Positions 10,459 to 21,576 of a stretch of 64,000 nt of DNA are shown here, in pieces. The stretch covers positions 124,001 through 188,000 of the forward strand of contig JAUPSS010000011.1 of assembly GCA_040285825.1 (NCBI GenBank), given 5' to 3'. Below the pieces are notes generated by a model. It worked only from the letters and a program-made list of their open reading frames with translations, had not been told where the DNA came from and searched no databases. The stretch is from Eukaryota sp. TZLM1-RC (Eukaryota; Metamonada: BaSk clade). The position numbers were made by a program, and so were the translations under genes. Each line of letters opens with the position of its first letter. The first letter of the stretch is position 1.

Positions 10459-11402
10459 GTTTTTTAATAATTAAATACTATTTAAAAAGTTGAGATGAAG
10501 AATTGTCTTTACAGTTAAACAGGTCCGTTGAGACCGTTTTATCAAACTAGACCGAATCGTTGACTAATCTTCGAAAAAAGAAGTGTTTCAGGTAGCGAGA
10601 TACAGTCAATTGTGACAGAACGTAGTACATAGGGAAAAGGTTAGCGAAAGTGGACATCATCAATAGTTAATAAAAGGAGAGCGGCATAGGTTGATGAAAA
10701 GAGGAAGTTGACAAAAAGATCCACGACTGGAGCAACAGAAATTGAAAGAGATAGGCTAGAGGGATTTCCAAAAGGAAGCTAAAATAAATAAAAACAAATT
10801 GTAAACAAAATGGAAAGTCCTAAATCTGCCTCACATCAAACAATCACTCTTTCATCATCACTCAATGTTGTTTGTACAACATTATCGATCTCAACAAACT
10901 GAATGATTATCATTTATTCACACTTTAAGATACCAAAAATATTACAAGTTGATCCATACTGTGAAGAGTACCAACAGACTAACAAAATTTTCAGAAATAG
11001 TGGTATGAAAGTTAGAGTACTTAATATCTGCAAATATCAAGCGTTTACCAATAGTAGAATTCATAAATCTTTATAATAGTTGAATCTGATCATCATTGAT
11101 AAGGGTTCAACTGTAGTACTTATAGGAACTCATTGGTTCCACCATCAGCTTGATCTAAGGTCTAACTTTTGGTTTCATTTTTTCCGGATGAATCGTTTTT
11201 CGTTTCCTTACAGCTTTGAAACAACTGAGCTGAAGCAGAACAATACAGTATAAGTTCAAATTATTGTTCGTCTTGGGTCGGCCAAAAATGATAATCCCGC
11301 TTTCGCTTGTTGGATGCTCAAAATAGTTCTTCATCTTGTTTAATTTCTCAAATTTTTTAAAATTATCGTCTTCTTCTAGATGATACCACAATTTCTTGTA
11401 AA
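10459..11402. other. Intergenic, no gene seen
   Basis: AT-rich spacer between two LINE relics. Short ORFs here have no recognisable features. Confidence 0.4.
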
Positions 11403-12069
11403 ATGAGCCTTCGATGTTTCATTTGGCCCAATTACGTTCCTCATAATTTGGATTGCAAATGTGGATCAAAAATTTCTCCAAATCATTTGTTTAACTGTAA
11501 ACATTTTATTACTTTCGGATCAAAAGTCCATGATGCAGTTAGAGATTAGCTCTATTGTATGTCTGTCTCACGGAATTGTCTCCTATTTGGAACCATTACT
11601 TTCTCATTTGGTTGGTGAGGACACTTGAATTCTTTTGGTCGTAACAGAGGTGGTTTAATGCTTGAAGGACTTGATGCGACCACTATCATTACTGATGTGA
11701 GATCAACTGATGTGTGTAATACTTTTAGCTCAGTCAAAACACAAGAATCCGCTGTCTGTTGCCGAAAATTCTAAAATTGATAAATATAAAGCAAAATTGG
11801 TTTTCTTGAATGCTGAATCTCACACTCATTATGTCCTTTGTCCATTTGCTTTTTCCTTACATGGTACGCTTGGACCAGTTGCTTTATCTTTTTTGGATGA
11901 TTTTGATGAAATTGTAAAACAACGTACAGGAATAATTTTTGACAAAACGTTTTGGCAGAACAGAATTGTATTTTCAATTTTTAAAGGTGTTGTTTCGTTA
12001 CTGTCTTCTGCTTTATTATCTCCTAGTCGCTTTTACGAAGGAAAAACTTCCAGTCAATTTGTTGACTGA
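11403..12069 (+). mobile_element. LINE 3' fragment
   Basis: Starts with MSLRCFIWPNYVPHNLDCKC, a zinc-knuckle segment (CKCGSKISPNHLFNC, C-x-C-x7-H-x3-C) followed by HDAVRD, the usual lead-in to the restriction-like endonuclease of R2-type LINEs. An in-frame TAG follows HDAVRD. The end keeps LCPFAFSLHGTLGP and NRIVFSIFKGVVS. Degenerate; same family as 43.1 and 55.0 kb. Confidence 0.7.
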
Positions 12070-13395
12070 AAAAGGATATCAAGATTTAGAATTTTAATTT
12101 TTGTGTTCAGTTTTGTGAAAGTAATAAATTAAAAATCCTCAAAAAACGGTATCACCTCAAAAATTTCTGATTGTTTCTGAAGTTCACATCACTGATATCA
12201 TTTAATTTTATGAAACATTGGCAAAATGTCTGAAATCAATCCTGAGAACCAGCAAAATACACTAACTGCAAAGAATTGCTTTTTCGAAATTTTATATTTT
12301 AGCTTCTACCTTAAAACATTTTAGCAATTGTGAGAAGGTAACCACTCTCTCAGAAGACAACAATTCTCAAACCAAATTCAATATTTCAATGGGATCTAGA
12401 ACAGCGTTTCTCATCTTAACAATCTGTTTATTATTGCTGATTAATTCTGATTGAATTCTATTAAGTGTTTTAGTTCAATAAAAATACTGTGTTCTCAGCA
12501 GAGAATATATTTAGAATTTACGACAAGGTTGTTAGTTAGGTACACAAACAAATATGCTGTGGAATGCTTGTAGTTGAACTTGAAAGCAGAACGATTAGAA
12601 CATAATGTGATGATTCAATTGAAAAAACTTATGTTAATAAAATGAGATTACTTGTTTCTATAACTTTTTTGTGTTTAATTTGAAAGACAATCAGTAGAAG
12701 ATGAAATGGAATTGACAGACTTCCAATTGTCTAGAAATGAGTTGGGAGAAATTCAACATTTTTATGAGGTTACAAAATTCTATTTTCCATCAATGACTAG
12801 CCATTACTGTTTAATGGCTCGTTCAAATATAAAATTCATTGGTGCACTTTCAGGTTAAAATTTTCCATTTGTCATAAATGCCAGGTGGTAATAGAGATTT
12901 TTTTATCTTGGTCTACAATTAATGACACAATGAAATAACTAAATTGTGTCTTAATTATCTGAATTCTCTCTGAGTTCCAAGTAGTTAGGAGACTTGGTTA
13001 AGATTAAATTTCCCCTAGTGTGAATTGAAATTCTTCTCTATTGTACGAGCTAGTAATGTTTTTAGTCATTTTTTTCTAATAAACCACACACCCGTCCATA
13101 TCTAGTCGGATTTGGATTGTATTGTTCTCAAATGGATCCACAACATTTGACTCTTAACAAACCAAGTGTTCAACTTGGCGTGGTCTCCTAGGACAATAAT
13201 TGTTCAAATACGTTTCAAGTAGTTAAAACTCAGTTTAAGTAAGAAAAGATGAAATATTTTGGAATGAATGAATGTTGTGGTGCAACACACAACATTGAGG
13301 TTTAGCCTAGAGTACCTTTGCAACTGTACTATGAAACGTTGAGGAGTGTTTCACAGTTGAGTTCATTGGGTTGCAACTTTCCATAAAAAACAATC
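12070..13395. other. Intergenic, no gene seen
   Basis: AT-rich, short scattered ORFs only. The end borders the duplicated cathepsin unit. Confidence 0.4.
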
Positions 13396-14637
13396 GGATG
13401 AATTTGATGACATCATCAATCAGAATTCTCAAGACCAACATTCTTCTTTCAAACAAAATTTTTTCCCAGTAACTCGCCTCATGTACAAACTTGTAGCTCT
13501 TTTTGCAATTTTGGCTTTTGCCTTGGCCAATGATGAACACATTGTTGCCATGGTCAACTCTAACCCCACTGCCCGCTGGGTTGCTGGTTTCAACCCCAGA
13601 TTCGCTGGAATGACTGCCGAAGAACGCCGTTCCCTTTTGGGTACCCGCATCGACTTCCTCAACCTCCCCAAAAAGGTTGAAGTTTCCAATGGTCTCCCCG
13701 AAGAGTTTGATGTCCGCCAACAATGGCCTGGATGTCCCTCTTATGCTATCCGCGATCAAGGTCGTTGTGGTTCTTGCTGGGCTTTCGGTGCCGCCGAAGC
13801 TTTGTCTGACAGATTTTGTGCTGCCAAGGGAATGAAGGTCGTCCTTTCTCCTCAATATCTCGTCTCTTGTGACAAGTCTAACATGGCCTGTAACGGAGGA
13901 TGGTTAGATAAGGTCTGGAACTTCATGGCTTCCACTGGTGTCGTCGAAGACTCATGTATGCCCTACGTTTCTGGTCAATCCGGTCAAGTCCCCGCTTGCC
14001 CCACCTCCTGTAAGGATGGATCTCCCCTTAAAATGTACAAGGCCGCCAATGCTTATGATGTCTCCAGCAACGAACAAACCATTATGACTGAAATCCAAAA
14101 GTACGGTTCCGTTGAAGTCGGATTCTCTGTATACTCTGATTTCATGTCTTATCGCTCTGGTATCTACCACCACGTTTCTGGTTATCTCCAAGGTGGACAT
14201 GCCGTCAAAATGATTGGTTGGGGTGTTGAAAATGGTGAGAAATATTGGTTAGTTGCTAACTCTTGGGGTACTTCATGGGGTGAACAAGGTCATTTCCGTA
14301 TCCGTCGTGGTGTTAACGAATGTAACATTGAATCTATGGTCACTGCTGGTCAAGCTGGTGATGCTCCCAATGCTTTCGAATCTGCCGATAACGGTTGCCG
14401 CACTGAATGTTCTTTCAATCACAAGGGTGAATGGGAGTGCAAGATTGTTTGCGACTGGTAATTTATAGCCTTTTTGTATAAAGTATTATTACTAATTTTG
14501 TGGTTTGTCTTTTATTTTGTATTTTTTGTTATAACACTTGTTAAATTCAACAAGAGGAAACAGTATATCTATGATAGTAAGGATTTTTAATTGTGAATTA
14601 GTAATTCAATATTGAAATATAAGATTTGCTGAGCCTA
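13396..14637 (+). repeat. Duplicated cathepsin B unit, copy 2
   Basis: Partner of the unit at 8281-9500. Similarity begins in the leader (gaatttgatgacatca) and ends near the shared gctgagc. Flanks differ by substitutions and indels whereas the coding parts are the same. Confidence 0.85.
13481..14461 (+). CDS. Cathepsin B-like cysteine protease, copy 2
   Basis: Encodes the same 326 residues as the gene at 8363, with the same signal peptide, Cys99/His240/Asn260 triad, short occluding loop and Cys-rich tail. Shadow frames on both strands have the same sequences too, which supports identity at the DNA level including silent sites. The copies are direct repeats 5,118 bp apart. The leader differs at several bases in the 80 bp before the ATG, so regulation may have diverged even though the enzyme has not. 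Confidence 0.95.
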   Translation: MYKLVALFAILAFALANDEHIVAMVNSNPTARWVAGFNPRFAGMTAEERRSLLGTRIDFLNLPKKVEVSNGLPEEFDVRQQWPGCPSYAIRDQGRCGSCWAFGAAEALSDRFCAAKGMKVVLSPQYLVSCDKSNMACNGGWLDKVWNFMASTGVVEDSCMPYVSGQSGQVPACPTSCKDGSPLKMYKAANAYDVSSNEQTIMTEIQKYGSVEVGFSVYSDFMSYRSGIYHHVSGYLQGGHAVKMIGWGVENGEKYWLVANSWGTSWGEQGHFRIRRGVNECNIESMVTAGQAGDAPNAFESADNGCRTECSFNHKGEWECKIVCDW

Positions 14638-14906
14638 GGGAGGGATCCAATTGTTTTTAGACCACTCAATTCTATTTTTTCCTCTCTTCATATATTCCCT
14701 TTGTTTTTCATTCTCTTGAATAATTTGGAACAAATTGACCAAATGCTGAAATTGTACATACAGAAACATATTGAATTTATCATAAAAACACTTCGTGCTA
14801 ATTCCAACTTTAATAGTAGTTTTTGATTTACTGATACTCTTATCTCTAGGCCTTGGTCTAGAGTCCAGTGTGTAGCTCGGCTGTTTTGGATCAAGATCTT
14901 CGTTGA

Positions 14907-15822
14907 TTGTTAATGGAAACAAGTTGTAGTGAGAATAAGTCATCAGATTCATCACTAAATGGATATGTGCTTCTGAAGTTTCATTCAATTCTGTTATGCT
15001 TCCTGAATTTAAGCAGTTTGCTTTCCTCACTTATAACCTACTTGAAGCCATTAGTTGGTCTGTTGAAACTCACAGACTCCAATGAGCCTTATTTCTCAAA
15101 GATGTACGTAAAATGTCGACAATTACAAGAATACTACTATCTGAACTCATGGGAAGGAATGACCGACTTTGAAAAATACTCTGTCAATGGTAGCATAAAT
15201 AACCGAATTTTTTTGAAGCTATTAACTCCAATTTATCTTGCTGCTTACTATTTCGATCCAGAATACGCTTCAAAATTTGAAGAAAGCACTGACGCAGAAA
15301 TTAACTCTTTCCGAAAAGCGTAGTGTTTGTGATGAAAACGACTCCCTAGAAGTTTTTCGAGAATGGCAGATGTTTTATACTAAGCAAAACCATTACTCTC
15401 AACCAGAAGCATGGAAGCATGCTCCAGAATTGTCGCCTAGAGAATAGTGGTTGGTGTATGGCAGTCGAGATGGTAAACTGAGAAGTATTGCACTGAAAAT
15501 ACTTTCACAGAGAGTATCAACTGGCAGTGCTGAGAGAAATTGGTCAGCATATGGATTTATCAAGAACAAGAGAAGAAACCGTCTCAGTGACAGACTAGCG
15601 AACGATCTTGTGTTTATTTTCTCAAACATGAAGCTGAAAAAGACACTGGAGAACAAGAAGGAAAGCTATTTGAAATGGGAGACAGATCCAGTGGAAGCAG
15701 ACTGGGTTCTAGAAAGTGAGTCCGACTCAGAAGTCGAGGATCCTTGTCTGGCAGACCACTTAAAGAGAGTATTTGGTCAGGTTAATGACCTAGATTTAGA
15801 TGTTGTAGAACTTTCTGAATAA
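14907..15822 (+). pseudogene. hAT-family transposase relic (C-terminal part)
   Basis: Three open pieces in order encode the end of a hAT transposase. The first (14907-15323) includes KMYVKCRQLQEYYYLNSWEG and LTPIYLAAYYFDPEYASKF. The last (15451-15822) includes the dimerisation motif RVSTGSAERNWSAYGFIKNK and NRLSDRLANDLVFIFSN. They are separated by a TAG at 15321 and another before 15451. The N-terminal BED zinc finger and the first catalytic residues are missing. Not functional. Confidence 0.75.
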
Positions 15823-15939
15823 AAGTTTAGTTTGTTGGTTGAGAGTGAGTGTAATAGCATAACGAAGGAGGAGATAAACAGCGTATTGATATTAATGAAT
15901 CAAAACGAGATGCCGAACTAACCGAACGTATCAGTAGGT

Positions 15940-15953
15940 GCCGAACGTTCGGC
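15940..15953. repeat. Perfect 14-bp palindrome
   Basis: gccgaacgttcggc is its own reverse complement, with two further ccgaac copies just upstream (15913 and 15922 area). It lies just after the hAT relic and before the IS630-like relic. It may be part of a transposon end or a protein-binding site; not decidable. Confidence 0.5.
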
Positions 15954-16146
15954 CAAACTAGTTCAGTAATTCTAACATTGATTTGAAGTATTAATTCAAA
16001 GATTGACTTGTGGTGGTCTTTCAGGGTGAATAAAAATCCCCCTCACCGGCCACCCTGACTCTAATCCCCCTCATAATCCCCCTACCTGATTTTTGCTTTT
16101 CTACTAGTCTAATCACCACTCTTTCCTATCTCATGCCACCTCACAC

Positions 16147-16575
16147 ATGAAGGAAGGTCACTTCAGCAGATCAGATTTTGTTGGCTTCTTAAAAGACTTA
16201 ATCAGAGATGGTGTAACGTATCGATTTCCAGGTCCACGCTCTGTTCTGATATTAGATGGCTGTCGAATTCATAGGTCACCTGAAATTTTTGCAGCTGTAA
16301 GTAAAACAGGTATTAAATACATTCTTTTGCCCCCATACTCCCCAGAATGTAATCCTATCGAGAGTTTTTTCTCTATCTTAAGAAGACGAGTTCGAAACGA
16401 AGCTAAACTTTATCCTGACGTGCCTGCTACCCAAATTATTTTTTCTTGTCTTGAGAGCTTACGTAACTATAACTGTACCTCGCTCTTTAATCACTCTGGT
16501 TACGTTGAACAACAAAACTACAAGTCTCCTTATTTGCACAGTGAAAGATTGAAAAAATTTGTGTCAACTGATTAA
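16147..16575 (+). pseudogene. IS630/Tc1-mariner-type transposase, 5' truncated
   Basis: 142 residues covering the second half of a DDE transposase core: SVLILDGCRIHRSPEIFAA (second catalytic Asp) and LLPPYSPECNPIESFFSILR (third catalytic Glu). The N-terminal DNA-binding domains and the first Asp strand are absent; the frame is closed by a TAG shortly upstream. It probably derives from an IS630-like element. It converges on the orphan ORF at 16628-17593 with 52 bp between their ends. Confidence 0.8.
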
Positions 16576-16627
16576 TGATTTCTAAAATACATAATTAAAT
16601 TTTTATCGTTTATTAATTTTTCAAAAA

Positions 16628-17593
16628 CTAAAGTTTCGCATGAGGATCACTAACATTTCTACAGCTGTCAAACATGAGCTCTGCATCAGCATTAAGCTGT
16701 GTGGGAACCGGAGCTGAGTTCAACATTGATCGAACAAAATTACTAATTTCAGCATAATATTTTGTTTTCAAAGCCTCTCTAAAGGAGTTGACCTCTTCTT
16801 CGAGCTGTGTTTCTTTTCTTTTGATAAATTGTACGATCTGGTCATCGAGCATTGAGACTTCTTCAATATCGTATTTGGAACTCTTCAACATTTTGAATCT
16901 GAGCACACTTTCAGGAACAATGGAGAGATCAGCAATTTTATTGCTTTCATAAAGCATTTTGAACTCAACCCAACCTTGAGTCGACAGGCTCAGTGTACTG
17001 TGCATGCTCTGAAGACTTTCAATACTAATAACTCGCAAATTTTGTTGTCGTTGAGCTTCTAGTTGCTGGTCGTATAGCGTCTTGGTAATATCTGGACAAA
17101 CTTTTATAATAGTGTTTTTTCCAGCCTTTAACCAACCTCGAAGAGCTGAGTCTGAAATTGGCTTCCAATTTTTGCTGGTTAATTGTGCTTTTGATGTTGC
17201 AAGTAGGGTGTTCTGGTTCCAAAGAGGGGTTTTTGTAGTTTTGGCTGTAGATTCAAAATGTTCTGTAATAAACTCAATAAGATCTAAAGCAGTAATGTGT
17301 GGTAAGTAGATTGGCTTCTTTGAAGAGTCTTCACTGATGGCTTCGTCGTCTCGAAAGTAAAAAGTCAAGAGTTCATCGTGAAAGAATTTGGATGTACCTT
17401 TGTACGGAGCATAACAAAGGTTGAAACTAGCAACGCTAAATCCTCCTTGATCAATCCAGGAAAAGTTTAGTGAATTGGGGAAAAGCTGGACGGAATTGTC
17501 CTCTTCACAACAAGTAACATCAGAATCCATTTCATCAAAAGAGAGACGTCTGCGTTTGGTGGGAGGTACACTGTCTTCAAGATGTGTTGACAA
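16628..17593 (-). CDS. Hypothetical protein next to transposase relic
   Basis: An uninterrupted 321-residue frame beginning MSTHLEDSVPPTKRRRLSFD, which contains a KRRR nuclear-localisation-like run. It is followed by a mixed alpha/beta middle (GWLKAGKNTIIKVCPDITK), then a helix-rich charged end (VQFIKRKETQLEEEVNSF). I recognise no domain. It could be an accessory ORF of the neighbouring DNA transposon, or a host gene. Codon use is ordinary for the region and the frame is intact, which favours a real gene over chance. Confidence 0.5.
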   Translation of the reverse strand: MSTHLEDSVPPTKRRRLSFDEMDSDVTCCEEDNSVQLFPNSLNFSWIDQGGFSVASFNLCYAPYKGTSKFFHDELLTFYFRDDEAISEDSSKKPIYLPHITALDLIEFITEHFESTAKTTKTPLWNQNTLLATSKAQLTSKNWKPISDSALRGWLKAGKNTIIKVCPDITKTLYDQQLEAQRQQNLRVISIESLQSMHSTLSLSTQGWVEFKMLYESNKIADLSIVPESVLRFKMLKSSKYDIEEVSMLDDQIVQFIKRKETQLEEEVNSFREALKTKYYAEISNFVRSMLNSAPVPTQLNADAELMFDSCRNVSDPHAKL

Positions 17594-18498
17594 GCCGTCA
17601 ATGTGTTCCTCAAAAATTCGTTGATTAAAATAAAGCTGACTTTGTGATTTATTAGGCAGAGAACTAATTAAACTAAATACTCAATTAAAATATGTATGGG
17701 AGAACTAAACTGCGTCTCCGGAATCCTTTACCCTTTTGAAATTAGCTTTTGATGCATCACTTAATCTAGTCCTTCTGGGAGGCTGAAAAAATGCTTAAAT
17801 AAAACTGTTGAACTCAACAAAGAACTCTGTTCTCAGACCACTAATTGATCTTTCAAAAGCAGCATCCATTTCGATAATTTGAGTAGATACATACTGAGTG
17901 ATACAATCAGCAATAGAATGTCGCTCTTCTTTGAAAGTAGACAAAGATACATCTATTGGGGAATAGAACCGGATCAAATCAACGGGGATGACAACAGTGC
18001 TATGAGATGTGTTCATTTGCAAAAGAAAATTGGTAGAGTTAACGACAAAAGTTTTCCTGCTTTTGAGAGGTATGAGGTGTACTTTGAGGGATTGTCATTA
18101 TTGAATATATTTTGCAAAATTGGAGAGTTTGAAAGGGTTAAACCAGTTCAAAACCATTTTAAAACCAGTTTATAACCAGTTCAAAACCATAGAGACATCT
18201 ATGGATTCAATATTGTTTATTTGAAATTGCCAGAATGTACTGCAACAAAGCTAATATAGACAGAGCCTAATACAAGAGCAGCATGATATATGTTTGAATT
18301 TGGGTGAAAATTGTACTGAAGAATTTCAAAATTGGTTTAGGAGTGAAACAGAAATTAGTTTTACCATTCCCTTAAAAACAATACAATTGAAAAATTTGGC
18401 AGCAGCTAGTAAAGGTAATAAAATTAAATCATCAAAACCAATAATCCTGTCCCAAAGTAGAAAAAACTGATCAATGGTTATGTAGTTAACATTTGTAC
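17594..18498. other. Mostly non-coding region with small tandem repeat
   Basis: A short minus-strand ORF (17795-18022) has no recognisable domain. Bases 18137-18190 hold several copies of an aaaccagtt/aaaacca unit. Otherwise nothing supported. Confidence 0.4.
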
Positions 18499-19132
18499 CT
18501 AGTTAACGCTAGGAACACCTTGCCGGCAAAAATGACGACACTGGGGAGGGTAGTGCTTCCCTGCGACGTCAGCAGCTAATTTAATACGTGAATTAACAGA
18601 ATTATTATTTGAATTATTAAATGTTAAATCGTCAACTCCTATCTGAACATACTTGTTTGGCGAAAGCTCTGTGAATTCATTAGCTAGATTGGTTAAGCTA
18701 CGAACGTGCATGGAGAGCTTGATAAGGCCCCATGGTGATAGGGAAGGTTCATTGTTACGGTTAGGAGAAGAGAGAGACTGAAGAACGGAGAACAGTTCCT
18801 CCGGCTCCCACACGTAACGAAGGGACATAAAGTCAACGGACGAGGATGTGACAGAATCTACAAGCGGGAGTTTGCTTTCACGGCGAAGATCTTCCAGGGC
18901 TGCGACGACATGGCGTTTCCAACGACGACGTGCGGAAAGAATGACTGGATGGGTTTCGATTGGAGTGGAGATTTTAGATTTTGTTGATGAGTGATAGCCC
19001 CTCTGGTGTCTTGTTGATACACTTGGTGTAAGCATTTGCTACAGATTCAGGACTATAGCGTTGTTTAAGCAATTCTAGTTTCAAACGTCGACGAAAAAAC
19101 CAATATTCTGTAGTATCTTTATAGGTACTCAT
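18499..19132 (-). pseudogene. Orphan coding region, probably frameshifted
   Basis: A 178-codon frame (19035 to 18499) looks coding, with a basic helix ARRRWKRHVVAALEDLRRES and SLSPWGLIKLSMHVRSLTNL. A second frame starting at ATG 19130-19132 (MSTYKDTTEYWFFRRRLKLE) overlaps its start and also looks coding, so the two are probably parts of one protein split by an indel near 19000. No short intron that joins them could be placed. No family recognised. Confidence 0.35.
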
Positions 19133-19510
19133 TGAAAGGTGTGGAGATGTGTAGTTTGTGCTACTACTGAAAGCCTATTAGGAAGGTTGGAGAGGTCAAG
19201 ATATTGCTGAAGTACGGACCTTTGAATGTTGAGATGAAAAACAAAGAAAAAGTTTGATAAAGATGAATTTTGGATGATGAAACCGACGGCAAACCATTTG
19301 AAACCCAATTACCAACATCAGTGACACAACATGCTGCTTTCAAGAGAGAAACACAACAGAAACCTGATGTCTCGATAGATGTACCTTTAATAAACTGTTT
19401 AAACAATCTTTATTTCAATATAGCAAATAGAAGAAAAGTTGTCGACATCGACACCAAATTTTGAAAATAACCCAAACTCAACAATCAATCATTTCTGATT
19501 GTCTGACACT

Positions 19511-21503
19511 ATGCCGTGTTCCGTCTGCCGGGCGGCCACCCACAACCGACGTACTTGTCCTCAGAGACAAGTGTCATCACCAGATGATAATGGTTGGATT
19601 CCAGAAGTAGTGCACCACCCAAGTACTGGCTTAAATGAGGGCGAAAGGCCACTCCCAGTTCCAGTTCGCCCGCCACCAGACCCTCTCCCGTCTGCCACAA
19701 CCACGACTGTGCCTGTAAGCCTCCCAAGATTCTTTTGCCTCTCGTGCTGCTCAAGCTATTGAGGCACAGCTTATTCACTTACGAGATGTTGCTTTCTATG
19801 CCACCTTATTGGCAAGAAAGCTTCTATTAGAATATCCGCATCTGTCCTGCTGGCTCGCTCACCGTCAATTCTGGTCGCAGTGCTTCGACTGCGTCACCCA
19901 CAGTCGACCTAAAATTAGGGAGCCTTTCAAGAGCACTAACCCTGATGTCTATGAGGCTCTTACGCATATGACATCAAGTGCTACCTGGCCGTGGCCTCCG
20001 TTAGTAGAGGGCCAAGAACATCCACCCTTTTGTCAGGCTGCTCTTTTTAGCAATAGAGCTGTTCAACTCGAATCAGCTCACAGACAGCTGCTGACCGATG
20101 GCCCTGTGACCTGGAAACTGAATTTCTTCAGGTCTATGGGTAAGCAGATGGAGTGTCCTGCTCCATCAAAGTATGCCAGTTGTGTGGTTTCCGGTTCCAC
20201 AATTTCTGCAAATTTAAGACAATGGTATGATGAATATCATTTTCATATTTCCGAAATTTGGAACCAAACAGTAACATCTAATGATTTGTATACGCGTGCC
20301 CTGAGGCGTGATGAATTGGATGTCACTGTTTATAATTGTTGGTTGATAAGCCATTGGGGATTGGCAATTTTACATCGTCTAGAAAGTACATGCCCAAATG
20401 TATTTCGAAGACATGCCTTATCCCCAATTGCCACCAAAGTTCCAGGGTTTGTTCCTTTTAATCAACAAGCTCTGGAATATTTCAAAAAATTGAATCCTAA
20501 CCAACAATTATTACGGAACCCTTTTAAGTTTTTTAACAAGAAAAAATTTAAAACTTTTGCAGTTTCTAGCAATGGACTCTCATTGCGCTTCACTTTTTCA
20601 AAGAAACCCAAAAAGACGTGCACCAGGCGAAAAAATTCTGAAATTCAAGCATTGGGTCAAAGTCGTCCTTATTTCAGAGAGTCCACTAGAAAACGAAATA
20701 AGAGAATAAATGGGCGAGCTAACCGACCGAGGAAAATTGCGAGACGGTCTCAAGATTGCTCGCAGGATCTTCCCATCAGAGAAGACCTTTTTTTCGTGGC
20801 GGTTGATCCAAACCATTCAAATTTATGTGGTTGGACAACTGGACATTGTTCACAAGAGAATAGGGTAATTGTTGAACAATCTGGAATTCTACTGAATCCG
20901 AAAGCAAAAGTAATTGATTTTCCCCAGCCACTCACTCAATCCTCTGTGAACACTTATTCCGTTGAGAGCTTCAACAGGTATCTCATTGAAATAGCTTCAC
21001 TGATAATGAATGATGAGCAGGAAACAATTTCTTTGGTTTCCCAAACTTTGTCCAATAGTACAGCGAGAATTTTGAGACGAAATAAGTTTGATTTTGTGAT
21101 AAGAAGACAAAAAAGGTTCATTCATTTCATTAACAAAATTAAGAGACTAGCTAATAACAGGGAGACTATTATTTGGTTTGGTAATGGCGGTAATGGACCT
21201 TCTCGACAATCCACCAAAGCCCCAACTAAGAAGTTTCTGACAGAAGTAAAGAAATACTTTGCCAATGTGAAGGTTGGAGATGAATACATGACATCTGCCA
21301 AAACCAATTGTTGCAAGGTACATCACAGGAAGGTGTATCATGAAGGCACTCGAAGAATCAATAATGCTTACTTTGAATGTCCTAGATGTGATGAACGCTG
21401 GTCTAGAGACATTTCCGCTTCAAGAAATCAGCTAGAGATTGCGATTTCTGAACATTTTACTGGGATCAGACCAGAGACATTTAGAAGGGAGGTGAGAGAG
21501 TGA
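19511..21503 (+). CDS. Fanzor-type (TnpB-like) RuvC nuclease, near complete
   Basis: The main frame (from about 19717, 564 residues counted from 19809) has the Fanzor signature in order. RuvC-I is LFFVAVDPNHSN (Asp333). The glycine motif IIWFGNGGNGP is followed by a PTKKFL helix. RuvC-II is VGDEYMTSAKTNCC (Glu492). A zinc ribbon has CPRC at 524-527. RuvC-III is RWSRDISASRN (Asp534). All three acidic residues are present. Family members are RNA-guided DNA endonucleases spread with eukaryotic transposons. A separate frame just upstream (19511-19760) encodes a zinc knuckle, CSVCRAATHNRRTCP (C-x2-C-x4-H-x4-C), and a Pro-rich linker. It joins the main frame only with a +1 shift or an unproven intron (one 49-nt GT-AG option starts at the gtaagc near 19712). 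The N-terminal part is richer in GC than its surroundings. It ends 73 bp before a Ras-like gene. Confidence 0.8.
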
Positions 21504-21576
21504 TAGTTGTTTGTATCCATGTATTGCCTTCGGGCGCTGTGATCCTGAAAAGGAAACCGTATAAGGGAATGGAGGA

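Noticed and set aside
18137-18190. Possible CRISPR-like or regulatory array (aaaccagtt units)
   Set aside because: Units are short, irregular and without spacers; a simple tandem repeat in a eukaryotic genome.
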